From Paenibacillus sp. oral taxon 786 str. D14 (GTDB taxonomy: Bacteria; Bacillota; Bacilli; Paenibacillales; Paenibacillaceae), in the NCBI RefSeq assembly GCF_000159955.1, contig NZ_GG695972.1:148983-159536 (forward strand): a stretch of 10,554 nucleotides of DNA, written 5' to 3'. The position numbers and the translations under genes were made by a program. The notes beneath the pieces were generated by a model. The model searched no databases. It saw only the letters and a list, made by a program, of their open reading frames with translations, and was not told the DNA's origin. Shown here piece by piece: positions 1 to 6,199 of the stretch (positions are counted from its first letter, which is position 1; each line of letters opens with the position of its first letter).

Positions 1-20
1 TAACAAAATAATAACAAAAT
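1..20. repeat. 9-bp direct repeat, 11-bp period, upstream of the beta-mannosidase
   Basis: TAACAAAAT occurs at 1-9 and again at 12-20, one helical turn apart. Read on the minus strand it gives TGTTAT, five bases, then TGTTA, with the last base beyond the window edge. That is the geometry of direct-repeat sites bound by OmpR-family regulators of Bacillales such as WalR (TGTWAH-N5-TGTWAH). It ends just before the candidate -35 hexamer at 23-28. The sequence is AT-rich and repetitive, so chance is a real alternative. Confidence 0.35.
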
Positions 21-22
21 GA

Positions 23-50
23 TTGCTATTTGCGAATAAACAGAGATAAT
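23..50 (+). promoter_or_regulatory. Candidate sigma-A promoter for the beta-mannosidase gene
   Basis: TTGCTA at 23-28 (4 of 6 to TTGACA) and GATAAT at 45-50 (5 of 6 to TATAAT) are separated by 16 bases. A start of transcription near 57 would leave a leader of about 25 bases before the ATG at 83. No other good promoter is visible before the gene, but an upstream gene outside the window could also read through. Confidence 0.45.
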
Positions 51-82
51 GAAAGTATTACTACGTTTACTTGGGAGGATCT

Positions 83-2638
83 ATGAGCGGTCAACAACAA
101 CAACTTATACTGAACAATTGGAGCTTCAAAGCGAGTGATGAGACAGAGTGGAAGCCGGCCCGCGTGCCGGGCACCGTGCATACGGATCTGCACCGCAACG
201 GGTTGATCCCTGACCCGTTCTATGGAACTAACGAGCATGACCTGCAGTGGATTGATCGAAAAGATTGGGAATACGAAGCCTCCTTCGAATTGGATGAGGC
301 TTGGTCCGCTTTGCCGCGGTTGGAGCTTGTCTTCGACGGCTTGGATACGTATGCCGATGTCACGGTGAACGGGACGCACGTCTTGTCGGCCGACAATATG
401 TTCCGCGTTTGGCGAATCGATGTGAAGCCGCTGCTGCGCGAAGGCGACAATACGGTTGCCGTACGCTTCCGCTCTCCCATCGCGGAGGATTTGCCTAAGC
501 TCGAGAAGCTGGGGTATGGCCTGCCAGCGGCGAACGACCAATCGGAGCTGGGCGGGTTAGGCGACCGCCGGGTCAGCGTGTTTGCCCGCAAAGCGCCGTA
601 TCATTACGGCTGGGATTGGGGGCCGCGCTTTGTGACCAGCGGGATTTGGCGCGAGGTGCGTCTTGAGGGCTGGAGCGGCCCGGTTATTCGCGACCTGTTT
701 ATTCGCCAAGACCGGGTCAACGTCTCGGTTGCGGAGCTTACCGCCTTGGCGGAAATTGAAACCGCTGAGCGCTGGGAAGGTCAGCTGCAGCTCACTGACG
801 GCGAGTTGACCTGGGAACGTCCTGTGGTATTAGAGCCGGGAACGAATGTAGTAGAGGTGTCGGCGGTCATTGCGGAGCCGAAGCTGTGGTGGTGCCGGGG
901 GCTGGGCGAACCGGCGATGTATAACTTCCATGCCAAGCTTGTGACGGACGGCGGGCAGGAAGCGGTCGCCGAAGCGTCTGTTCGAACCGGGCTGCGCGAC
1001 ATCCGGCTGGTTCGTGAGAAGGACGATGCAGGGGCTTGCTTCCGCTTCGAGTTAAACGGCGTGCCAGTTTTCGCCAAAGGGGCGAACCATATCCCGAACG
1101 ACAGCTTTTTGACTGAAGTGACGGAGGAGCGTTATCGCCATGAAATCGCCACGGCAGCCGAAAGCGGCATGAATATGCTTCGCGTCTGGGGCGGCGGCCT
1201 TTATGAGCAGGATATTTTCTACGAGCTGTGCGATGAATACGGAATCATGGTCTGGCAGGACTTCATGTTTGCGTGCAGTATGTACCCGGGGGATTCGGAG
1301 TTTCTGGACAGCGTTACGCGGGAAGCGGAGGACAACCTCAAGCGGTTGCGGAATCATCCCTGTATCGCATTGTGGTGCGGAAACAATGAAATCGATTCGG
1401 CTTGGGCCCACTATGTCGAGGATGGGGGCTGGGGGTGGAAAAAGAATTACACCGCAGAGCAGCGTGAACAGATTTGGGCGGATTACGAGGCGATCTTCCA
1501 TCGAATTCTTCCTCAGGCCGTGGAACGTCATGGCGGCGGCGTCGCCTACTTGCCGTCTTCGCCGATCCGTAGATTGACGGGGGACGCGGATCAACATGCA
1601 CTTCAAGTCACCGGTGAAGGGGACGTCCATTACTGGGGGGTCTGGCATGCGGTTGAGCCGTTTGATAACTATAACCTCCGGGTAGGCCGTTTCATGAGCG
1701 AATACGGCTTTCAATCCTTTCCGGAGCTGAAATCGGTGCTGACTTACGCGCCGGAGAGCGAGCTGGCGCTGGAGTCCGAGATCATGCTGGCCCATCAGAA
1801 GAATGGCCGAGGGAACCAGTTGATCAAGGAGTACATGGACCTTTATCTGCCGGAGCCGAAGGATTTCCCTTCGTTCCTGTACATGAGTCAGGTGCTGCAG
1901 GCCGAGGCGATCCGCACGGCGATTGAAGCGCATCGCCGTAACAAGCCTTACTGCATGGGGACGTTATACTGGCAGATGAACGATTGCTGGCCGGTGGCGT
2001 CCTGGGCAGGGATGGACTATTACGGACGCTGGAAGGCGTTGCAGTATGCGGTACGCCGCAGCTTCCGCGAGGTCATGCTGGCGATCTATGAGCCGGAGGA
2101 TGGCCCAATTTCGGTCAGCGTCGTGTCTGATCTGCAGAAGCCGGTGACGGGTCGGTTGCGGTTATTGCTCTATGACTTCCAGGGGGGCTTGTTGAAAGAA
2201 CAGACGTTGGAGGTTCACGCCCCTGCCGATGCGGTGGTCGAAGCAGGAGTATTCACCCGGGCGGAATGGCTGGAAGGCTATGATCCGCATCAGGTTGTGC
2301 TATATGCGGTTTTGGAGATCGAGGGACAGGCCGTGGACAGCAAACCTTTTTACTTCACTTCAGCTAAAGAGCTTTCGTTGCCGCAGGCAAATATTACATT
2401 TCAAGAAGTGGCCGGGAGCGGCGGCAGCCAATATACCCTGATCAGCGACGTCTTGGCGCGTCAAGTGTGGATTTCAGCGGAAGAAGAAGGGATTTTCTCC
2501 GATAATTACTTCGATCTCATTCCCGGCGTTCCGGTCACGGTGGAGTTCCGGCGGCGGGGCGGTACAGGCAGCGCAGAGCCCTTTGTCGTGGGCCACCCCG
2601 GCAAGCTGACGGTCCGCTCTATGGCAGACTTCGTCTAA
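83..2638 (+). CDS. Beta-mannosidase, glycoside hydrolase family 2 (851 aa)
   Basis: A cytoplasmic exo-enzyme expected to release mannose from the non-reducing end of beta-1,4-manno-oligosaccharides, the last step of mannan or glucomannan use. The order fits GH2 beta-mannosidases: sugar-binding beta-sandwich (about 10-185), Ig-like domain (about 190-300), TIM barrel (about 310-645) and C-terminal beta domain. Visible hallmarks are RKAPYHYGWDWGPR at 169-182, RVWGGG at 367-372, VWQDF at 390-394, WCGNNEID with the predicted acid/base Glu436, FMSEYGF with the predicted nucleophile Glu540, and YWQMNDCWP near 629-637. Full length for the family, with no signal peptide. The frame opens at a TTG at 71, but GGGAGGA at 73-79 must be the ribosome binding site, so I start at the ATG at 83, with a short 3-4 base spacing. 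No T-tract terminator follows. Other GH2 activities (beta-glucuronidase, beta-galactosidase) fit less well because the WDWGPR and NNE contexts are of mannosidase type. Confidence 0.93.
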   Translation: MSGQQQQLILNNWSFKASDETEWKPARVPGTVHTDLHRNGLIPDPFYGTNEHDLQWIDRKDWEYEASFELDEAWSALPRLELVFDGLDTYADVTVNGTHVLSADNMFRVWRIDVKPLLREGDNTVAVRFRSPIAEDLPKLEKLGYGLPAANDQSELGGLGDRRVSVFARKAPYHYGWDWGPRFVTSGIWREVRLEGWSGPVIRDLFIRQDRVNVSVAELTALAEIETAERWEGQLQLTDGELTWERPVVLEPGTNVVEVSAVIAEPKLWWCRGLGEPAMYNFHAKLVTDGGQEAVAEASVRTGLRDIRLVREKDDAGACFRFELNGVPVFAKGANHIPNDSFLTEVTEERYRHEIATAAESGMNMLRVWGGGLYEQDIFYELCDEYGIMVWQDFMFACSMYPGDSEFLDSVTREAEDNLKRLRNHPCIALWCGNNEIDSAWAHYVEDGGWGWKKNYTAEQREQIWADYEAIFHRILPQAVERHGGGVAYLPSSPIRRLTGDADQHALQVTGEGDVHYWGVWHAVEPFDNYNLRVGRFMSEYGFQSFPELKSVLTYAPESELALESEIMLAHQKNGRGNQLIKEYMDLYLPEPKDFPSFLYMSQVLQAEAIRTAIEAHRRNKPYCMGTLYWQMNDCWPVASWAGMDYYGRWKALQYAVRRSFREVMLAIYEPEDGPISVSVVSDLQKPVTGRLRLLLYDFQGGLLKEQTLEVHAPADAVVEAGVFTRAEWLEGYDPHQVVLYAVLEIEGQAVDSKPFYFTSAKELSLPQANITFQEVAGSGGSQYTLISDVLARQVWISAEEEGIFSDNYFDLIPGVPVTVEFRRRGGTGSAEPFVVGHPGKLTVRSMADFV

Positions 2639-2640
2639 TA

Positions 2641-2668
2641 TCGACTCCGGATTTTACCGTGTTATAAT
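2641..2668 (+). promoter_or_regulatory. Candidate sigma-A promoter for the LTA synthase homologue
   Basis: A perfect TATAAT lies at 2663-2668, with TCGACT at 2641-2646 (4 of 6 to TTGACA) 16 bases upstream. Transcription would start near 2675, leaving a leader of about 49 bases. The spacer and the first base of the -10 are covered by the left arm of the inverted repeat at 2645-2716, so a protein binding that arm would compete with RNA polymerase. Confidence 0.6.
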
Positions 2669-2716
2669 AAACGAATAGAAATTGCGTGTTTTGTAAAAAC
2701 ACGGTAAATTCCGGAG
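2645..2716. repeat. Long inverted repeat spanning promoter and ribosome binding site, with a nested hairpin
   Basis: Arms 2645-2663 (CTCCGGATTTTACCGTGTT) and 2698-2716 are reverse complements at 18 of 19 positions, with a 34-base interval. The arm centres are about 53 bp apart, near five helical turns. The right arm contains the GGAG ribosome binding site (2713-2716) of the gene starting at 2724. Inside, CGTGTTTT (2685-2692) and AAAACACG (2696-2703) form a perfect 8-bp hairpin with a 3-base loop, and it shares bases with the right arm, so the two pairings exclude each other. There is no T-tract, so this is not an ordinary terminator. An operator pair or an RNA switch acting on read-through transcripts are both possible. 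Confidence 0.75.
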
Positions 2717-2723
2717 AAAAGAG

Positions 2724-4655
2724 ATGGAGATCATACGTAACTCAAGTAACTCAAGTCGAATTCATTTTGTCGTCACGTTTGTGCTGATTGGCATGAAGCT
2801 GTTATTGCTGCGATATTTTTTCTATGGGAGCCTTGGGGTTCAGGGATTGCCCGGTGAATGGCTATCGGTGCTGGCGCTGATGTGTTTGGTTGAGCTGTTG
2901 ACGCCGGCTAAGGTCAAATGGGGAGTGTACCTCGGATTGAACTGGATTATCTCCGTGACCCTGTTTGCGGCGACGGTATATAACGCCTACTTTGGCACGG
3001 TACCAACGTATGCGGTGCTGAGCGGGCTCAACCAGGTTCCTGAGGTCAAAGCCAGCGTTGCTTCGCTGCTAAGGCCTGAACAATTTCTATATTTCATCGA
3101 TCTGCCAGTGCTGATTGCGGTTCGCATCTTTCGTACGGCTCGCAGGCGCCGGGCTTCCCGGGGATTCTATCTGGCGGGGAGCCTCAGCTTCCGTAACGAC
3201 CGGCCGCGCGGCTCGTTGGCGTGGAAGGTGGGGGTGGCTTTCGTCCTGATCGTCAGCCTCATGCTGTCCGGCCTTTATATCCGCTGGGGAAAAGACATCG
3301 ACAACGAGCTGGTGCGCGCCGAAAGCGTAGGTTTCTTTAACTTCCAGGTCGATGCGGCGATCCGCAACCAGGAGGAAGAGCGGATGATCGCGGAAGGTAA
3401 TCTGCAGGAGACGGCGGCCAAAGTCCGGCAGCTTGAGAGCAGCTATCCTTACAAAATGGATGTTACAGGGGTACCGGCTTATTTTGGCGCAGCCCGAGGG
3501 ATGAACTTGATCATCGTGCAGATGGAGTCGTTCCAGAACTTCCCGTTGAACCTGAAAATTAACGGTCAAGAAATTACGCCCGTACTTAACGGTTTAGCGA
3601 AGGAAGGCTTCTATTTCCCGCACGTGTTCCAGCAGATCGGCCCCGGCAATACGTCCGATGCCGAGTTTATGTCCAATACGTCGATCTATCCGACAGCTGC
3701 GGAGGCGATGTCGACCGGCTATGGTGATCGGGAGCTTCCCAGTCTGCCGCGCCTGCTGCAAAAATACGGGTACACGGCGAATACGTTCCACATCAATAAG
3801 GTGACATTTTGGGATCGGAACAAAATGTACCCGGCGCTGAACTTCGATAAATATTACGATAAGCCGTATTATACAAACGATCATTTTAACGATTTTGGCG
3901 CGTCCGATGAGGAAATGTACCGGGTTGGCGTCGAAAAGCTGGCCGAGCTAAAGGCGCAAGGCAATCCGTTTTACGCCCAATTCGTCACCACCTCAAGCCA
4001 TAATCCGTTTGTCGTGCCGAAGGATCGCTGCCAAATCGAACTGCCGGCCGATCTAGAAGGCACGATGCTCGGGAATTATATCGAGGCGGTCAACTACACG
4101 GATTATGCGATCGGCAAGCTGATTGACGGGTTGAAGCAAACGGGTCTGTGGGACCATACGATGCTGGTGTTCTATGGGGATCACTTTGGCCTTCAGGAGA
4201 AGGACGTTCCCGCTAAGCAAATCAGTGAGAAGCTGGGGATCGCTTACGACGAGCGGATCAGCCGGTTCAACATCCCACTGATCATTCACATCCCTGGCCA
4301 AGAACAAGGTCAAGTCGTCGAGCGCACCGGAGGCCAGGTCGATATTTTGCCGACCGTAGCCAATCTTCTCGGAATCTCGCTGGAGAATGAGGGATTTACC
4401 GCCTTCGGGCACGACTTGTTGAATTTGGACCGTAATGTGGTGGGGATGCGGTATTATCTGCCGACAGGCTCGTTCTTTAACGATGAAGTCATGTTCGTGC
4501 CGGGCGCTGGCTTTGACGACGGCACCGCGGTTTCACTGGACACACTGCAGCCTGTCACCGATATTGCGCCGTACCGCAGCGACTACGATTACATTTTGCA
4601 GCTGATGAAGCTCTCCGATGAATATGTCAAGCTCCTCCCGAAACGGGGAAAATAA
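2724..4655 (+). CDS. Lipoteichoic acid synthase family protein (LtaS-like, 643 aa)
   Basis: A membrane enzyme expected to transfer glycerol-phosphate from phosphatidylglycerol onto a glycolipid-anchored teichoic acid chain outside the cell. Five hydrophobic segments lie at about 14-34, 46-60, 67-90, 121-136 and 168-186, followed by an extracellular sulfatase-fold domain from about 258. The residues known to be needed in S. aureus LtaS are all in place by motif: Glu268 (MESFQ), the nucleophile Thr310 (GPGNTSDAEF), Trp363 and Arg365 (FWDRNKMYP), His426 (SSHNPF), and Asp486-His487 (YGDHFG) for the metal. Length is typical. The ATG at 2724 has GGAG at 2713-2716 with 7 bases between. Firmicutes often carry several paralogues (LtaS, YfnI, YqgS, or the primase YvgJ), and sequence reading alone does not tell which one this is. 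It has its own promoter and a strong terminator, so it is probably a single-gene unit. Confidence 0.92.
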   Translation: MEIIRNSSNSSRIHFVVTFVLIGMKLLLLRYFFYGSLGVQGLPGEWLSVLALMCLVELLTPAKVKWGVYLGLNWIISVTLFAATVYNAYFGTVPTYAVLSGLNQVPEVKASVASLLRPEQFLYFIDLPVLIAVRIFRTARRRRASRGFYLAGSLSFRNDRPRGSLAWKVGVAFVLIVSLMLSGLYIRWGKDIDNELVRAESVGFFNFQVDAAIRNQEEERMIAEGNLQETAAKVRQLESSYPYKMDVTGVPAYFGAARGMNLIIVQMESFQNFPLNLKINGQEITPVLNGLAKEGFYFPHVFQQIGPGNTSDAEFMSNTSIYPTAAEAMSTGYGDRELPSLPRLLQKYGYTANTFHINKVTFWDRNKMYPALNFDKYYDKPYYTNDHFNDFGASDEEMYRVGVEKLAELKAQGNPFYAQFVTTSSHNPFVVPKDRCQIELPADLEGTMLGNYIEAVNYTDYAIGKLIDGLKQTGLWDHTMLVFYGDHFGLQEKDVPAKQISEKLGIAYDERISRFNIPLIIHIPGQEQGQVVERTGGQVDILPTVANLLGISLENEGFTAFGHDLLNLDRNVVGMRYYLPTGSFFNDEVMFVPGAGFDDGTAVSLDTLQPVTDIAPYRSDYDYILQLMKLSDEYVKLLPKRGK

Positions 4656-4662
4656 ACGCAAC

Positions 4663-4718
4663 AAGGCCCTGCTGGATACCGCAAGCAATAAGCGGTGCCA
4701 TAGCAGGGCCTTCGTTTT
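4663..4718. terminator. Intrinsic terminator shared by convergent genes
   Basis: AAGGCCCTGCT at 4663-4673 pairs perfectly with AGCAGGGCCTT at 4702-4712. An inner helix is formed by ACCGC (4678-4682) and GCGGT (4692-4696). On the plus strand it runs into TTCGTTTT, ending the LTA synthase homologue. On the minus strand the stem is followed by a T-rich run (TTGTTGCGTTTATTTT), so it can also end the small secreted protein gene read from the right. Confidence 0.88.
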
Positions 4719-4724
4719 AATAAA

Positions 4725-5144
4725 TTAGCCGAGAATTGTATACCTCGTTTTCGCGCTCTCGGCAACCAGCTCCGGCAGCTCTTGCAGCTGAAGCTCATAA
4801 ACTTCACGGGTGATGCTGCCTTCGTCTAACCGTTTCTGCAGCTGCTCCTGCAGTTGGGCAATTTGCAGCTGGACAACCTGGTTCGCATCTTGGCCGTGGG
4901 ATTCGGCAATATCCGCCAGCGACTGGCCTTCAAGCAAAGCGTCGTAAACCTCCCGGTCGGAGGAAGCGCCCAGCACTCGGTTCAGCTCGTCCTCCTGACG
5001 CTCCGCCTTATTGCTTTGGTTGAATTGCTTGGAGGGGTGAGCCGCATAGCTCAGGCTGGTTACAAAACTGGACATGCTGGGGTTTATCGTAATCACAAGG
5101 GCCATCGTGCCAAGAATAACGACTTTTTTAAGCTTAAATTTCAT
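4725..5144 (-). CDS. Small secreted protein of unknown function (139 aa)
   Basis: I do not recognise a named family. The N-terminus is a clear export signal: basic KFKLKK, a hydrophobic stretch at 8-20, and a plausible cleavage site after Ser-Tyr-Ala at 32-34, leaving a mature chain of about 105 residues. The mature part is polar and probably helical. Residues 64-126 are rich in Leu, Gln and Glu, with two related segments (LLEGQSLADIAE, then LDEGSITREVYELQLQELPELV). This style is common in small exported Firmicute proteins with an 'L-x-E-G-x-S/T-L-x-x-I/V-A' helix. GAGAGG on the minus strand (5155-5160) sits 10 bases before the ATG. No cysteines, lipobox or anchor are seen. It runs toward the LTA synthase gene and away from the MOSC gene, so neither neighbour indicates its job. 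Confidence 0.8.
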   Translation of the reverse strand: MKFKLKKVVILGTMALVITINPSMSSFVTSLSYAAHPSKQFNQSNKAERQEDELNRVLGASSDREVYDALLEGQSLADIAESHGQDANQVVQLQIAQLQEQLQKRLDEGSITREVYELQLQELPELVAESAKTRYTILG

Positions 5145-5173
5145 AGATTTAATTCCTCTCTTTGGTGCAAGGG

Positions 5174-5203
5174 ATAGTATTCATCGTAATAAATGATTGT
5201 CGT
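5174..5203 (-). promoter_or_regulatory. Weak candidate promoter for the small secreted protein
   Basis: On the minus strand ACGACA (5198-5203) and TACTAT (5174-5179) are 18 bases apart, each 4 of 6 to the sigma-A consensus. A short AATGAT/ATCATT inverted repeat (5192-5197 and 5207-5212) flanks the -35. Position and orientation are right, but the match is weak. Confidence 0.25.
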
Positions 5204-5277
5204 GAGATCATTGATGCCTATTAGTAATACGGTTCAGGTGCCCGGTAAGTTTCAATCGTCCGGCAGCTCCCTTGGAA

Positions 5278-5313
5278 TATAAGGTGGTGCTGGATGAAGT
5301 TGTCCCTTATAAT
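5278..5313 (+). promoter_or_regulatory. Candidate -10 region for the MOSC gene, with a flanking inverted repeat
   Basis: A perfect TATAAT lies at 5308-5313, about 47 bases before the start codon, but no good -35 is found 16-18 bases upstream (TGGTGC at 17). The -10 overlaps one arm of a 7-bp inverted repeat, TATAAGG (5278-5284) and CCTTATA (5305-5311), which could be an activator or repressor site. The rest of the 215-bp divergent intergenic region 5145-5359 shows nothing else I can support. Confidence 0.3.
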
Positions 5314-5359
5314 GGAATTTATTTCACGCTGAATTTCGGAACAGAGGGGGCTGAGAGGA

Positions 5360-6019
5360 ATGGGCGATCATATGACGGTTCGTTCGCTCAACGTGGGAAA
5401 GCCGATCGAGGTGGAGCATCAAGGCAAAACAGTACGAACAGGCATATTCAAAATGCCGGTGACGGAAGCGAGGTATTTATCGTCGGTGAATTTTGCCGGT
5501 GATGAGCAAGCGGACCTTAAATTTCACGGGGGACCGGACAAGGCGGTCTGCGTTTATCCGTACGAGCGCTATGCTTATTGGGAGGAGAAGTTCGGGATCA
5601 CCTTGGAACTTGGGGCATTTGGGGAAAATATCACGACCGAAGGGATGCTCGAAGACGAGATCTGCATCGGTGACCGGTTTCGTATGGGCGGCACGATGGT
5701 TCAGGTCAGCCAACCACGGCAGCCTTGCTTCAAGCTGGGCGTTAAGCATGGTTTGCCCGAGCTGCCGCAGGCGATCCAGCAAACCGGATACACCGGATAT
5801 TATTTCCGGGTGCTCCAGGAAGGAGAGGTTCGGCCCGGGGATCAACTGGAGCTTGTCGAGAGGCACCCCGCAGGAGTCACGCTGGCGTTTGCCAACCGCG
5901 TAATGCACGTCGACAAAGAGGATGCCGAAGGGATCCGGCGTATTTTAGCCGTGGAGGAGTTGTCAGCCAGCTGGCGTGAACAGTTGACGGCCCGGTTGAA
6001 TCGATTGGCCGGCAAATAG
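5360..6019 (+). CDS. MOSC domain protein, YiiM/YflK type (219 aa)
   Basis: MOSC proteins bind the molybdenum cofactor or move sulfur. The characterised E. coli YiiM belongs to this subgroup and reduces N-hydroxylated purines such as 6-N-hydroxylaminopurine. Features: SLNVGKP at 9-15, HGGPDKAVCVYP at 56-67, GAFGENITTEG at 85-95, GDRFRMGG at 104-111, and QPRQPCFKLG with the conserved Cys123 that binds the cofactor in the family. The C-terminal helical tail (about 170-219) matches the extended YiiM form. The protein looks cytoplasmic. The start is ambiguous: GAGGGGG (5344-5350) is 9 bases before the ATG at 5360, while a second ATG at 5372, giving 215 aa starting MTVRSLNVG, sits 13 bases after GAGAGG. 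I kept 5360. It stands alone, with its own terminator and a divergent neighbour. Confidence 0.88.
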   Translation: MGDHMTVRSLNVGKPIEVEHQGKTVRTGIFKMPVTEARYLSSVNFAGDEQADLKFHGGPDKAVCVYPYERYAYWEEKFGITLELGAFGENITTEGMLEDEICIGDRFRMGGTMVQVSQPRQPCFKLGVKHGLPELPQAIQQTGYTGYYFRVLQEGEVRPGDQLELVERHPAGVTLAFANRVMHVDKEDAEGIRRILAVEELSASWREQLTARLNRLAGK

Positions 6020-6034
6020 CGTCTTTCATTAAAT

Positions 6035-6065
6035 CCGCTGCCCGTGATGGGAAGCGGCTTTTTTT
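6035..6065 (+). terminator. Intrinsic terminator after the MOSC gene
   Basis: CCGCTGCCC (6035-6043) pairs with GGGAAGCGG (6049-6057) at 8 of 9 positions around a 5-base loop, followed by C and seven T residues (6059-6065). It begins 15 bases after the stop codon. Confidence 0.9.
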
Positions 6066-6115
6066 GTTCGGGGATAGGCATCCGGGAGTGAAATTTTTTT
6101 ACAAGCGGGAAACAT

Positions 6116-6142
6116 AGAAACTTTTACCTGGTATCGCACGTC
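6116..6142 (+). promoter_or_regulatory. Candidate ECF-sigma promoter for the repeat protein
   Basis: AGAAAC at 6116-6121 and CGTC at 6139-6142 are 17 bases apart. This resembles Bacillus ECF promoters read by SigM, SigW or SigX (TGAAAC, 16-17 bases, CGTC/CGTA). A second GAAAC lies eight bases upstream (6109-6113). No convincing sigma-A promoter is visible in 6066-6199. The predicted leader of about 50 bases before the start codon is normal. Confidence 0.4.
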
Positions 6143-6183
6143 AAATGGGAAGAGTTACTTTTTCTTTAGCTGTGCATTAGCAA

Positions 6184-6190
6184 GGGGAGG
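6184..6190 (+). promoter_or_regulatory. Ribosome binding site that selects a TTG start
   Basis: GGGGAGG ends at 6190, directly touching an in-frame ATG at 6191. That spacing of zero cannot support initiation. The next in-frame start, TTG at 6200, is 9 bases from GGAGG and gives a normal signal peptide beginning MKKIW. Confidence 0.8.
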
Positions 6191-6199
6191 ATGAGATAT

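Noticed and set aside
26..541. 171-codon minus-strand open frame over the start of the beta-mannosidase gene
   Set aside because: It covers the sense gene's sugar-binding domain and shows no recognisable protein features.
1052..1933. 293-codon open frame on the minus strand, inside the beta-mannosidase gene
   Set aside because: It is antisense to a gene with clear family motifs across the same bases, has no domain-like sequence, and is the usual by-product of high-GC codon use.
2645..2716. The inverted repeat as a simple rho-independent terminator of the beta-mannosidase gene
   Set aside because: The loop is 34 bases and the right arm is followed by A and G, not T. It lies over the next gene's promoter and ribosome binding site, so a regulatory role fits better.
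5272..5502. Short plus-strand frame starting TTG before the MOSC gene
   Set aside because: It has no ribosome binding site, overlaps the MOSC start in another frame and contains the candidate -10 box; it reads as leader DNA.
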